DNA of 64,000 nt from Hymenobacter sediminicola (lineage in GTDB: Bacteria; Bacteroidota; Bacteroidia; Cytophagales; Hymenobacteraceae), in contig NZ_CP060202.1 in the NCBI RefSeq assembly GCF_014250515.1, positions 1,547,001 through 1,611,000 of the forward strand, given 5' to 3'. Positions 42,977 through 51,892 of this stretch are shown piece by piece (position 1 is the first letter of the stretch; every line of letters begins with the position of its first letter). Under the pieces are notes generated by a model. The model did not search any database and had not been told where the DNA came from. It saw nothing but the letters and a program-made list of their open reading frames with translations. The position numbers and the translations under genes are program-made.

Positions 42977-43013
42977 AAAAAGCCAGCCGCTGAAGTTCAG
43001 CGGCTGGCTTTTT
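42977..43013. terminator. Terminator between the DUF3667 and transsulfuration genes
   Basis: AAAAAGCCAGCCGCTGAA (42977-42994) pairs with TTCAGCGGCTGGCTTTTT (42996-43013) perfectly. It is the same design as the stem at 40254 with a C-to-A change balanced on the other arm. Confidence 0.75.
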
Positions 43014-43080
43014 ACAAACTACCAGAAAGAATTATGAACGCACACCAAAATTCAATTGGAGAAGCAGTGTAAGTGTTTGC

Positions 43081-44391
43081 TTAGGCCAGTTCTGCCACGC
43101 GTACTTCTTTGGGCATGCCCACGGCCTCAAACGCCTGGCTCAGGTCCAGCATCAAATCCTGCGCGTCTTCTACGCCGATGCTCAGGCGAATCATCTGGGA
43201 GGTGATGCCCATTTCCAGCTGGTCGGCGGGCGTAATGTCGGAGTGGGTCATGGTGGCAGGGTGCTCGGCCAGGCTTTCGGTACCGCCCAGGCTCACGGCC
43301 AGCTTAATAAGTCGCAGCGCATTCAGGAAGCGGAAGGCTTCGGCCTCGCCGCCCCGAATGTCGAACGAAATCATGGAGCCGGGCGAGAGGCAGTGGCGAC
43401 GGTAGATGTCCTGCTGCACGGGGCAATGCTCCAGGTGCGTGAGGTAGTAGGTGCGCGCTACCAGCGGGTGCGCACGCAGCCAGTCGGCAATAACCTGGGC
43501 CGAGGTGGCGGCGCGCTCCATACGCAGTTTCAGGGTTTCGAGGCTGCGCATCAACATCCAGCCGGTATTGGGGTCGCACATGGTACCCATAAAGGTGCGC
43601 ATGCCCTTGATTTCCTTCATCAGCGCCTTGCTGCTGAGCGCAGCGCCCGCAATCAGGTCGGAATGGCCGCCGAGAAACTTGGTGGCCGAGTACAGCACTA
43701 CATCGGCGCCATGCTTGAGCGGGTGCTGAAACACGGGTCCCAGAAAGGTATTATCAACCACAAAGCGCACCGGCTTATCGGGCGTGCTGTACTGGCGGGC
43801 CAGCGCGGCGCAGGCTTCCAGATCTACGAGGTGGTTGGTAGGGTTGGCGGGCGTTTCCACGAATATCATGGCCAAGCGGCCTGGCGCAATGGCCGCGGCC
43901 TGGGCAGCCAGCTCCTCAGGCGTGGCGGTGGGCAGGAAGCCCTGGGCCTCAATGCCAAACTTGCGCAGTACGTTTTTCAGAAAGAAGTCGGAGCCGCCGT
44001 ACACGGGCTCGGAGTGCAGCACTACGTCGCCGGGCTGCAGCAGCGCCAGCAGGGTGGTGCTGATGGCTGCCATGCCCGAGGCGAAGCTAGCGGCCTCCTC
44101 AGCCCCATCCCAGAGGCAAAGGCGGTGCTCCAGAATTTCGAGGCTAGGATTGTTCAGGCGCGAATAAATCAGGCCCATTTCCTCCTCCGGGCCCTGCTGG
44201 CGCAGTCCGTAGGCCAACTCGAAGAAGGCTTTGCCCTCCTCTGCATTCCTGAAAACGAAGGTGGAGGTCTGAAAAATGGGCGGCTTGATGGCGCCTTCGC
44301 TCCAGGCAGGCGTGTAGCCGTAGCTCATCATCAGGCTCTCGGGGTGGAGGCGCTGCCCGTTGATACAGGCGTGGTCTTGGGGGGTAGTCAT
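43081..44391 (-). CDS. Cystathionine gamma-synthase/lyase family PLP enzyme
   Basis: 436 residues from ATG 44391. Type I PLP fold of the Cys/Met metabolism family: YSRLNNPSLEILEHRL, ASGMAAISTTLLALL, LHSEPVYGGS, FVETPANPTNHLVDL, DNTFLGPVFQHPLKHGAD and the PLP Lys238 in YSATKFLGGHSD. The C-terminal SLGGTESLAEHPATMTH and IRLSIGVED are typical. It could be a methionine gamma-lyase, cystathionine lyase or sulfhydrylase; sequence alone does not decide. The longer frame to 44622 overlaps the promoter of the divergent gene and is not needed. Confidence 0.9.
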   Translation of the reverse strand: MTTPQDHACINGQRLHPESLMMSYGYTPAWSEGAIKPPIFQTSTFVFRNAEEGKAFFELAYGLRQQGPEEEMGLIYSRLNNPSLEILEHRLCLWDGAEEAASFASGMAAISTTLLALLQPGDVVLHSEPVYGGSDFFLKNVLRKFGIEAQGFLPTATPEELAAQAAAIAPGRLAMIFVETPANPTNHLVDLEACAALARQYSTPDKPVRFVVDNTFLGPVFQHPLKHGADVVLYSATKFLGGHSDLIAGAALSSKALMKEIKGMRTFMGTMCDPNTGWMLMRSLETLKLRMERAATSAQVIADWLRAHPLVARTYYLTHLEHCPVQQDIYRRHCLSPGSMISFDIRGGEAEAFRFLNALRLIKLAVSLGGTESLAEHPATMTHSDITPADQLEMGITSQMIRLSIGVEDAQDLMLDLSQAFEAVGMPKEVRVAELA

Positions 44392-44553
44392 GACAACTGG
44401 GTGGGGTGGGTGGGAAGGTTGGAATTTGCCCCGAAGGTAGCTTTTCTCCGGGAGGGCCATTCTGCTGCCTTGCCTGCCACGCACCCCGGCCGCCCCGCCG
44501 ACCTGCCGGACGAATGTTACCTTCGGGCCCTGGGCCACCTTACTTTCCTCGCC

Positions 44554-44883
44554 ATGAGCATCGATACGTACAGCTTTCTGCAGCACACGACTGAGGCCGA
44601 AAAAACGACGGTCTATCTGCACACCGACGACGATACGGTGACTTCCTGCGAGGCGCTGCTCATCGCGCAGACCAAATACCAGAAGCTATTTATTACGCTG
44701 GAGCCCAAACGCCGCTACCTGACGCACACGCAGGTTCCCGGCGAAGAGGAACTGGAAATCGACTTTCTGCGGGATTATGAGGAAGTGGAAGCCTTGATGG
44801 AAGACGCCGGCCTCGATGGCATCCATGACGGTGAGCAGGGCATCCTCTACCACAACTTGCTGTTCCTGCTGATGAATCCCTAA
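44554..44883 (+). CDS. Small acidic protein, unknown function
   Basis: 109 residues from ATG 44554, strongly acidic, with no signal peptide or membrane segment. It reads MSIDTYSFLQHTTEAEKTTV, YQKLFITLEPKRRYL and EEVEALMEDAGLDGIHDGEQ, a mixed alpha/beta pattern. I recognise no family. It lies divergent from the transsulfuration gene and is convergent with the amidase gene, 7 bases apart. Confidence 0.6.
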   Translation: MSIDTYSFLQHTTEAEKTTVYLHTDDDTVTSCEALLIAQTKYQKLFITLEPKRRYLTHTQVPGEEELEIDFLRDYEEVEALMEDAGLDGIHDGEQGILYHNLLFLLMNP

Positions 44884-44890
44884 TGGTACT

Positions 44891-45919
44891 CTACCGGCGG
44901 GTGTAGTCGGCAATCAGGCCTTCACAAATCCAGTTGGCCAAAGCTTGGCGGTTATCCGGCACCACAAAGCGGCGCTGGTCTTTCTGGTTGCGGATGTTGC
45001 CTAGCTCCATGAACACGGCCGGCGCGTGGCTGGTACGTACCTCATACAGGCTGCTCCGCACCGACACGTTGCCGGAGTACGGCCGGTTGGGCTGAGCGCG
45101 CTTGTAGCGGTCCGTAAACACCTTGTGAATGTTTTTGGCCAGCCGCAGGCCCGTCTGGCTGTTGGCATGATGATAGAAAAACACGTCGATGTTCTGGCCC
45201 GCGCTGCGGCTATCTACGTGCAGGGCCAGCAGCCGCTGGTAGGCACCTTTGTGGTGGGCATGGAGCTTGTTTACCTGCGCAATGCGCTGGCGCAGGCGGC
45301 CCAGCTGGCTCAGCGGAATCTTCTGGCGCGGATAGGTCACCTCGTCGTAGTCCATGGGCAGCACGTTGGCGTCGCGGATACCGTCGTTGGGGTCCTGCAC
45401 CATCACGTATACCGTAGCGCCATGCTCCATCAGCACACGGGCCAGCCGCACGGTTACGTCATAGGCATATTCGTCTTCGGCCAGCTTGTAAGAACCGTAC
45501 TGCCCAATGGCACCCGGGTCGGGGCCGCCGTGGCCCGCCGAGAGATAATACACGGCCCCCCGCAGTGCCCTGTCGCGGATAGGGACGGGGCTGTAGCTGG
45601 GACCGAACAGGTTAGCGGTGAGCAGGGGAGTAGTGCTTTGGCCGTGCGACGTAGGATTGGTGGCTTTAAGGCGAGAAGCCGCTGAAACAGCGGGCGGCAA
45701 CAAATAGCTACGGCCTGCCACCAAGCCGCCACCGGGCGCCAGCGCCGCTTTGTTCAGCTCCTTGAATTTCTGCTGTTGCTGGCTGGAGATCAGGCCGTAG
45801 CGGCGCAGCAGCGTCTGAACTCCGTCGCCGCGCCGGGCCACCACTTTACGGACTTTGCTCTGGCCGAAAACCCCCAGACACATCAGGAAAAGCAGAACGA
45901 GGAGAGGAGCTGTGCGCAA
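44891..45919 (-). CDS. N-acetylmuramoyl-L-alanine amidase (Amidase_3)
   Basis: 342 residues from TTG 45919, which gives a clean signal peptide (MRTAPLLVLLFLMCLGVFGQ); TTG 45997 is an alternative, and no ATG fits. After a LysM-like segment (RRGDGVQTLLRRYGL, about 30-75) comes the zinc amidase domain (about 120-342). It has YYLSAGHGGPDPGAIG (first His), EDEYAYDVTVRLARVL (metal Glu region), LLALHVDSRS (His) and VFMELGNIRNQKD (catalytic Glu). It cuts the bond between muramic acid and the peptide during cell-wall turnover. Confidence 0.85.
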   Translation of the reverse strand: MRTAPLLVLLFLMCLGVFGQSKVRKVVARRGDGVQTLLRRYGLISSQQQQKFKELNKAALAPGGGLVAGRSYLLPPAVSAASRLKATNPTSHGQSTTPLLTANLFGPSYSPVPIRDRALRGAVYYLSAGHGGPDPGAIGQYGSYKLAEDEYAYDVTVRLARVLMEHGATVYVMVQDPNDGIRDANVLPMDYDEVTYPRQKIPLSQLGRLRQRIAQVNKLHAHHKGAYQRLLALHVDSRSAGQNIDVFFYHHANSQTGLRLAKNIHKVFTDRYKRAQPNRPYSGNVSVRSSLYEVRTSHAPAVFMELGNIRNQKDQRRFVVPDNRQALANWICEGLIADYTRR

Positions 45920-46191
45920 AAGCAGAAGAACTAAAGGTGGCGCAGATGAGGCTGCCGCCAATGAAACAAGAAATAGCAGCAAGGACCGTGAGAGCAATTA
46001 ATGGCCACTGTGCAGCAGTGGCTCCAACTGATACGGAACTACAAAAAAGGCAGTAAATCTTCGGATTGCGAATTACAGAGCCTCACGGCGAAGGAGCATA
46101 CCCTTTCGTTTTTCCAGAAAGCCACCGTAATTGTGTTGTTGCGTTAGAAAGAGGGTAAAACCAACTTGGGCAACCAAAGTGTCTACGGGCC

Positions 46192-46208
46192 AACTACCGG
46201 CGGTAGTT
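46192..46208. promoter_or_regulatory. 17-base perfect palindrome before the AraC gene
   Basis: AACTACCG, G, CGGTAGTT: an exact dyad 56 bases before the start of the AraC-type regulator. It may be an operator for that regulator or another factor. Confidence 0.4.
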
Positions 46209-46263
46209 ACCTCGCACAGTTCGGGGCACGAACAATACGCAGGTGCATTGGATTTAGAAAATC

Positions 46264-46683
46264 ATGGCAACGACACCCATCCCGAAAAAGATTCTGGCGC
46301 GCCAGCACGAAATAACGGCTGATTTCACTCGCCTCGTGCATGCCCACGTCGACGAATTACTGGCCGGCCATGCTACAGAAGCACTGGAAATCAGAGATTT
46401 TGCTGGTCAGCTCTGCATTCATCCCACGCACCTTAGCAACACGCTGAAGCTCACTACCGGCGAGGCGCCTTGTGCCATTTTTGAGCGCAGACTGGTGGCC
46501 GCATCTAAGGAGTTGCTGGCCAACTCGCGCCTGACAGCGGCCGAGGTAGCGGCCCGCCTCACTTACGACCCCTCCAACTTTACGAAGTTCTTCAAACGCT
46601 TCGTGGGCGTCACGCCCAAGCAATATCGGGAAGAGCTGTGGGCTGCGCGGCGGGTTGCAACATCGGAACCTGTCACCATTTAA
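46264..46683 (+). CDS. AraC-family regulator, DNA-binding domain only
   Basis: 139 residues, only the C-terminal two-helix-turn-helix unit of AraC proteins plus a short lead: EIRDFAGQLCIHPTHLSNTL, AASKELLANSRLTAAEVAAR and LTYDPSNFTKFFKRFVGVTPKQYRE. No sensor domain is present. The SDR gene starts 72 bases downstream on the same strand, so the two are likely linked, with the regulator controlling the reductase. Confidence 0.88.
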   Translation: MATTPIPKKILARQHEITADFTRLVHAHVDELLAGHATEALEIRDFAGQLCIHPTHLSNTLKLTTGEAPCAIFERRLVAASKELLANSRLTAAEVAARLTYDPSNFTKFFKRFVGVTPKQYREELWAARRVATSEPVTI

Positions 46684-46755
46684 TCTGAACTACTCACCAG
46701 AAAACAGCGGCTCATTCTCTGGAACTTTGCGGTATCACGTAACCTAAGATTTCCC

Positions 46756-47517
46756 ATGAGCACCAACAAAATAGCCCTCATTACCGGCGGTAGCCGCGGA
46801 CTTGGCCGGAACATGGCACTGAGTCTGGCCGGCAAAGGCATTGATGTCATGCTGACCTACCACAGCAGGAAAGACGAAGCCGACGCCGTAGTAGCCGAAA
46901 TTGTAGCGCAGGGTCGCAAAGCCGCCGCCCTGCAATTGGATGCTTCCGCTCCCGCAACCTTCGATGGTTTCTTCGGCCAGGTAAAAACTGTACTGCACGA
47001 AAGCTTCGCGGCCGAGCGGTTTGATTTCCTGATCAACAACGCCGGCACGGCCTTGTATGCCCTGTTTGCCGACACCACCGAGGCGCAGTTCGATGACATG
47101 GTGAATATTCACCTCAAAGGGCCGTTTTTCCTGACTCAAAAGGCTTTGCCGCTCCTCAACGACGGAGGCCGCATCATTAATATCTCGTCAGGTCTGGCGC
47201 GGTTTGCCAATCCTGGCTCCTCGGCTTATGCCAGCATGAAAGGGGCTATGGAGGTACTGACCCGCTATCAGGCGAAGGAGTTGGGAAGCCGCGGTATTGC
47301 GGTAAACATTGTAGCGCCAGGGGCTATTGAAACCGACTTTGGGGGCGGCCGGGTCCGCGACGACAAGCAGATCAATAAGCATCTGGCCAGCGTCACGGCG
47401 CTGGGCCGCGTGGGCCTGCCCGATGATATTGGGCCAGTGGTAGCCTTCCTATGCACCGAAGACGCGCGCTGGATCAATGCTCAGCGTCTGGAGGCTTCGG
47501 GCGGCATGTTCCTGTAA
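46756..47517 (+). CDS. Short-chain dehydrogenase/reductase
   Basis: 253 residues, classical SDR. The cofactor motif is TGGSRGLG (about 11-18), then NNAGTALYA, catalytic Ser in INISSGLA, YASMK (Tyr and Lys) and the NIVAPGAIETDF segment. NADP(H) is likely. The substrate is not clear. It follows an AraC-type regulator and ends at a strong terminator, so the pair may form a small inducible unit. Confidence 0.92.
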   Translation: MSTNKIALITGGSRGLGRNMALSLAGKGIDVMLTYHSRKDEADAVVAEIVAQGRKAAALQLDASAPATFDGFFGQVKTVLHESFAAERFDFLINNAGTALYALFADTTEAQFDDMVNIHLKGPFFLTQKALPLLNDGGRIINISSGLARFANPGSSAYASMKGAMEVLTRYQAKELGSRGIAVNIVAPGAIETDFGGGRVRDDKQINKHLASVTALGRVGLPDDIGPVVAFLCTEDARWINAQRLEASGGMFL

Positions 47518-47531
47518 GCAGCTGGTTAGCG

Positions 47532-47577
47532 TTAATAAAAAAGCCCCCTGAAGTCGTTCAGGGGGCTTTTTTATTAA
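47532..47577. terminator. Bidirectional terminator
   Basis: Perfect 21-bp stem, 47532-47552 against 47557-47577 (TTAATAAAAAAGCCCCCTGAA in pairing), with a GTCG loop. It serves the SDR gene and the convergent membrane gene. Confidence 0.85.
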
Positions 47578-47593
47578 GGTTAACTCGCAGTGC

Positions 47594-48058
47594 CTAGAGG
47601 CGGAACGCAGGGCGCTCCGGATTCCAGATTCCCCACGGAATCATCACCAGCACCAGCAGCAGCGCAATCAGAAACCAGGTAAAGGCTTTTTTGTGCTTGA
47701 TGATGGGGTCAACGGCCTTTTTGGACAGTGTGCGGCCGACCTGCGCGGCTACCACAGCCAGTAGCATACCTACTAGATGCTCAACGCCCCAAAAGCGGCC
47801 TATTGGGTCTTTCATCACGGCGCCGCCGGCCGTTTCAAAGGCCTTCATTCCGAACGGGCTCAGACCGAAATACAAGATCAGACCGAGCAGCAGCTGCAGG
47901 TGCATAGAACCCACGAAAGCAGCGCCCATGCCATTGTCGGCACCCACAAAGGGTTTGCGGCCCTGCCAGCCCGAAAAAGCTCGGAAAAGGGCAATCAGTC
48001 CGAAAACGAGGACGAGCCAACGCGTCCAGGAGTGTAGCAGCAGTACGGTTGAGTACAT
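47594..48058 (-). CDS. Four-helix membrane protein, unknown function
   Basis: 154 residues with four membrane helices. Conserved-looking His residues inside helices (LLHSWTRW, GSMHLQLLLGLILYF, FWGVEHLVGML) and a final WGIWNP. The pattern is reminiscent of small cytochrome b-type or DUF-type heme proteins, but I cannot assign it. It lies downstream of the 2H phosphoesterase gene on the same strand, 100 bases apart. Confidence 0.7.
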   Translation of the reverse strand: MYSTVLLLHSWTRWLVLVFGLIALFRAFSGWQGRKPFVGADNGMGAAFVGSMHLQLLLGLILYFGLSPFGMKAFETAGGAVMKDPIGRFWGVEHLVGMLLAVVAAQVGRTLSKKAVDPIIKHKKAFTWFLIALLLVLVMIPWGIWNPERPAFRL

Positions 48059-48158
48059 AAGCAGAAATCAGTAGGTGAGGTGGAGAGTTGAGCGGTAAAG
48101 GTCGGCGGCAACTGCGGAAATGCCGCGCCACCGTGCGAAAAATTGCATTGCCAGCCGA

Positions 48159-48773
48159 TTAGGCCTCGCAGGAAAGCTCCGGGTTTCCCTGCTGCGGTGT
48201 GGGCCTCTCAAATAGCGTAGGTACCAGATCATGCTTATGCCCTTCAAAAGCAAAGCGCTTTTCCTGCACAAACAGCTCGCCTTCCTGCCGCAGAATGGCA
48301 ATATTGTTTATGGTCAGTTTCAGGTTGAAGGTGTGCTGGTTGAGGTACTGCATCACAGGACCCAGAAGCTCCGGTGTGGTATCGTGCAGAGCCAGGGAAA
48401 TATGCGGCAGCCAGCAGTCGGGCCCGCTGAATTTGTCGGTGCGCAGGCACAACGGCACCGTTACTTGCAGAATGCGGTGATGCAGCTGGTTGAGGTCATC
48501 GGAGCGCAGCACCGGAATGTAAATAACCGGATTAGGTCCCGGAAACACGCCCAGCCCGGTGGTATGAGCCACAAAGGGGCGTGTGGAGCGCGCCACGTCG
48601 CGCAGCACCTGTTTCAGGGCCGAGAGCTTGCGCACACCGGCCAGCTGGTAGGTGATGTGCGGGTCGGGGGTAGCCTGCACGTCGTCGAGCCCAAACTCGG
48701 TTTCCAGGCTTTTGATGAGGCGGTTGATACGCTCCGCGCTCTGGGTATTCAGAAGGGAGGTGATGGCGAGCAT
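48159..48773 (-). CDS. 2'-5' RNA ligase/2H phosphoesterase family protein
   Basis: 204 residues from ATG 48773. The two catalytic H-x-T/S motifs are PDPHITYQL (about residue 39) and WLPHISLAL (about 132), about 93 residues apart as in the 2H superfamily. Such enzymes act on cyclic phosphodiesters or 2'-5' links in RNA. An upstream ATG at 48794 would add seven residues. It may be co-transcribed with the membrane gene at 47594. Confidence 0.82.
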   Translation of the reverse strand: MLAITSLLNTQSAERINRLIKSLETEFGLDDVQATPDPHITYQLAGVRKLSALKQVLRDVARSTRPFVAHTTGLGVFPGPNPVIYIPVLRSDDLNQLHHRILQVTVPLCLRTDKFSGPDCWLPHISLALHDTTPELLGPVMQYLNQHTFNLKLTINNIAILRQEGELFVQEKRFAFEGHKHDLVPTLFERPTPQQGNPELSCEA

Positions 48774-49150
48774 TGGTTCTCTAACAGGTAACACACACTA
48801 TTGGTTGGCTTGGGCCTAGATGACTGCCGTGAAAGTTCCGGTCTGGCCACACAACACACGCAGGGTTTGCTGAGCAGTACTACCTCTGCTTTGGCCGGAA
48901 GGTATACTAGCCGCCGGACTGTTGTAGCGTTGGTAAGGGCAGTGGAAGGAGGCTAGCAGGGCGTTGCCTGGGTAGGAAGTGGGAGGCGCCATAGCAGGAA
49001 CACGAGAAAATAGAAGACCTGGCGGCTAAGGTAGCCTATCCGGCGGTATACGCCGCCGCGGGCCCGCCGTGGGTGTTCAGGCCCAACGAAAACCGGCCTG
49101 ACGCAGCCATGTTGGGTTGCTTTCCGTAAGCGGATGGCTATTACCCATCT
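48774..49150. other. 377-base gap without a recognisable gene
   Basis: It separates the 2H phosphoesterase (-) from the AsmA-like gene (+), so it should hold both promoters. I see a GC-rich, partly self-complementary stretch (CCGGCGG...CGCCGCC near 49040-49060), but no credible coding frame, tRNA or clear TTTG/TAnnTTTG pair. Confidence 0.4.
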
Positions 49151-51322
49151 GTGTCTGCTTCATCAACCGTCTCTTCCGCTGCTCCTGCCACCACTGCGCC
49201 GCGCCGCCGGTGGGGCAAAACCGTCCTGTGGCTTCTGCTGGGGCTGGTAGTAGCTGCCGTGGTAGCCGTGGTGTTTTTTCTGGACCCCTGGCTGCGGCGT
49301 GCGCTGGAAAGACAGGTGACAAAAGCCAGCAACGGCCGCTACGAGCTGTCCGTCAAAGAGCTGGAAACCAGTCTCTGGAAGCGCAGTGCTACCGCTCGGG
49401 GAGTGCAACTGCTCACCCGCACTGGCGCCCCAGCCGACACAGCCGCTCTGCCGGATCTTCGCCTCGACCTGAAGGAGCTGCGGGTGCATGGTGTGGGGCT
49501 ATTGGCTATCCTGCGGCGGCAAGTAGTACCTGTTGATAGTGTAGTAGCTGATTCTGCGCAATTGCGACTGGCAAAGCTGCCAGCCACATCCGGTCCTGAA
49601 AAACCGCTTTATTCTCGTTTGCCGCTTGGGCTGCCGGGGCTGCAAGTAGGCTTTGTGGCGCTACGGCATGTGCGGGCGCGCTACGGTACTTTGCAACGGG
49701 CCGAAGGACATCTTGAACAGGCCACCTTACAGGTCCGAGACTTGCTGCTAAGCGCCGCAGGTGCCGCCGATACCAGCCGGCTCGGCTACGCCAGGCAGGT
49801 GCAGCTGGATGTAAATAGGGTAGTAGCACGAGTGCCCGGTCATCTGATACAGGTACAGCGCGGCACTTTCTCTTCCGACTCCCAACAAGCATTGGTAGGT
49901 AGCCTTCGAGTGGTTCCGCTGCGGCCTATAAGTTCACAGCGCACCTCCGAAGCCCGCATTGATCTGGACGTATCCGACGCTAAGCTGCTGGGCCTGCGGG
50001 CGGCGGCTCTGGCCCGCGGAACCCTCCGCGCCGATTCGCTGGTGTTGTTGCGCGGGCGGTTGGCTGTCACGCTCCCCACCGTGGCACCACCACCGCCGCA
50101 CAAGCTGCTGGCCGCCTTTCTGCCGCGTGTTCTGGTGAATGGGGTGCGGGTAGCAGGAGCCAGCGTGCGGGTGGCTGGTACCGAGTGGGCCCCAGCGGTG
50201 TACGACATCTACCTGACCGGCACCGACCTGCGCCTCAACTCCCAAACCTACAATGCTCCAGGCTATTTGTATTACGCCCGTGCCTGGGCCCTACGTACCG
50301 GGCGCGCTTATGCCTCGCTCAATGCCCCCTATTATCAGTTGGCTTGTGAGGCACTGCGGGCTGATACGCGCCGCGGGCTACTGGCGCTCCGGATGGTGCG
50401 AGTAACGCCCACCATGACAGTAGCGGAGCTGGCGCGGCGCAAAGGACACCAAACTGCCCACGTTACCGTCCGGCTGCCTGAGCTGAATGTGCAGGCGCTT
50501 GACTTTGCCGCGCTGCTGCGCAAAGGCAGCCTGCTGGCTCGCCAGTTGGAACTGAAAGGAGGGCGCATCGTGACGATGAGTGACGGGCGCTTTCCTATCA
50601 ACCCTAACAACTCTGTGGCTACCCCCGATGCTATTGGCCGGCTGCCGTTCCGGGTTGATGTGCGCCAAGTGCGTATTCAGGATGCCGGCATCCGGATGAG
50701 CTACCGTTCCCCACGCAGCGCCCAGCCCGGCGTGATGGCCATTCAGCAGTTCACGGGCACCCTACGCAACTTCAGCAACGACCCCCAACGGATGAGCGCA
50801 GCGCACCCGCTTACGGGCGAGGCAACGGGCGTGCTCCAGAAGCAAAGCCGCGCCCGCATGGTGCTGCAAGCCAATCTGCTCGACCCCAACGGCCGGCATA
50901 CGCTGCAGGGCAGCTTCACGGCCACGCCGCTGGCCGCCCTGAACCCCATGGTGGTGCCTACACGTGGTATCCGGTTCAGAAGCGGCCAGGTTCAGCATAT
51001 CCGGTTCGAGATGCAGCTAGACCGGCAGCAGGTGCTGGGTACCATGTGGGCCGAATACCGTGACCTGAAGCTGGACCTACTCAATAAAAAGAACAAGCGC
51101 GGTGTGCTGCACCGCATAGAAACGTCGCTGGCCAATGGCATCTTTCTGCGCGATAACAACCCACGGCAAACGGGCCAACCTCTGAAATCCGGGCAGATTA
51201 CTTCCCGGCGGGAGCTGCGCTACTCCGTGTTTTCGCTGTGGCGGCAGGGGCTGGTTAGTGGGCTGCTCAACAGCGCTGGCGTTCCAAAGCCTCTGGCCAA
51301 AAAGCTTAGCGAATCGGAATAG
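49151..51322 (+). CDS. AsmA-like large anchored protein
   Basis: 723 residues from GTG 49151. One membrane helix (about 23-45: TVLWLLLGLVVAAVVAVVFF) is followed by LERQVTKASNGRYELSVKEL and a long beta-rich part. The helix-then-'G.Y...V' start and repeated amphipathic strands are the plan of AsmA/DUF748-type proteins, which bridge the periplasm and are linked to lipid transport. The C-terminus (GLVSGLLNSAGV) is again mildly hydrophobic. Assignment is by architecture, not by clear motif. Confidence 0.68.
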   Translation: MSASSTVSSAAPATTAPRRRWGKTVLWLLLGLVVAAVVAVVFFLDPWLRRALERQVTKASNGRYELSVKELETSLWKRSATARGVQLLTRTGAPADTAALPDLRLDLKELRVHGVGLLAILRRQVVPVDSVVADSAQLRLAKLPATSGPEKPLYSRLPLGLPGLQVGFVALRHVRARYGTLQRAEGHLEQATLQVRDLLLSAAGAADTSRLGYARQVQLDVNRVVARVPGHLIQVQRGTFSSDSQQALVGSLRVVPLRPISSQRTSEARIDLDVSDAKLLGLRAAALARGTLRADSLVLLRGRLAVTLPTVAPPPPHKLLAAFLPRVLVNGVRVAGASVRVAGTEWAPAVYDIYLTGTDLRLNSQTYNAPGYLYYARAWALRTGRAYASLNAPYYQLACEALRADTRRGLLALRMVRVTPTMTVAELARRKGHQTAHVTVRLPELNVQALDFAALLRKGSLLARQLELKGGRIVTMSDGRFPINPNNSVATPDAIGRLPFRVDVRQVRIQDAGIRMSYRSPRSAQPGVMAIQQFTGTLRNFSNDPQRMSAAHPLTGEATGVLQKQSRARMVLQANLLDPNGRHTLQGSFTATPLAALNPMVVPTRGIRFRSGQVQHIRFEMQLDRQQVLGTMWAEYRDLKLDLLNKKNKRGVLHRIETSLANGIFLRDNNPRQTGQPLKSGQITSRRELRYSVFSLWRQGLVSGLLNSAGVPKPLAKKLSESE

Positions 51323-51517
51323 GGAACGTGCGTTACTGAGCATACGATGTGGTGGAATAAATCAACGAACTGAGTATAAAGATACTGCCCAGCTTACGTA
51401 CTGAAAATGACGGAATAATTGAACTCTTTCATAGTTTTATGCCTTGGCAGCAATACGCATATAGCTGTTGGGTTGTGATGAAGATGTACTACCGTTGTTT
51501 CCGCCTACCCTCATTTT

Positions 51518-51880
51518 ATGTCTGAAGTCTTATTCGATGTCAACTTGCAGCAGATGCCCGAGGAATACCTCACCGGCGACTGGTGCGTGGCTGACCGGGT
51601 ACTGAACCGTAACAGCCCCGATACGTCGCTGGCGCGGGCCACAAAGTTTCTGTTGCGCCCAGGGACGGTGCAGGTGCAAGCGCCTGAGCTGCAGGATTCG
51701 GGCCACTGGAGCATGGAGCGCGACTCCTTGCTGAACCGGCCTTATCTGGAACTGCAGCTACTGCAGGAAGGTACCCGCGCCCTGATTACACGGCTGCGCC
51801 GCTCTACCGATGGCCAGCATAGTCAACTCAACCTTTACTTTCAGTCGGGCATGGAAATTCAGCTCGCCCGGCCCTGTTAA
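51518..51880 (+). CDS. Small cytoplasmic protein, unknown function
   Basis: 120 residues, no signal peptide. The centre SGHWSMERDSLLNRPYLELQ and ITRLRRSTDGQHSQLNLYFQ alternates like a small beta-barrel (lipocalin-like pattern with an early Gly-x-Trp, TGDWCVADR). That is a weak impression. It ends 12 bases before the PAS protein gene, and the two are likely co-transcribed. Confidence 0.6.
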   Translation: MSEVLFDVNLQQMPEEYLTGDWCVADRVLNRNSPDTSLARATKFLLRPGTVQVQAPELQDSGHWSMERDSLLNRPYLELQLLQEGTRALITRLRRSTDGQHSQLNLYFQSGMEIQLARPC

Positions 51881-51892
51881 GCTTTCCATTGC

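Noticed and set aside
43081..44622. Longer transsulfuration enzyme starting at 44622
   Set aside because: The extra 77 codons overlap the divergent small acidic gene, and the PLP enzyme family begins near ATG 44391.
48774..49150. Small RNA or small gene in the largest gap
   Set aside because: A GC-rich self-complementary stretch is visible near 49040-49060, but there is no T run, promoter pair or coding frame to support a gene.
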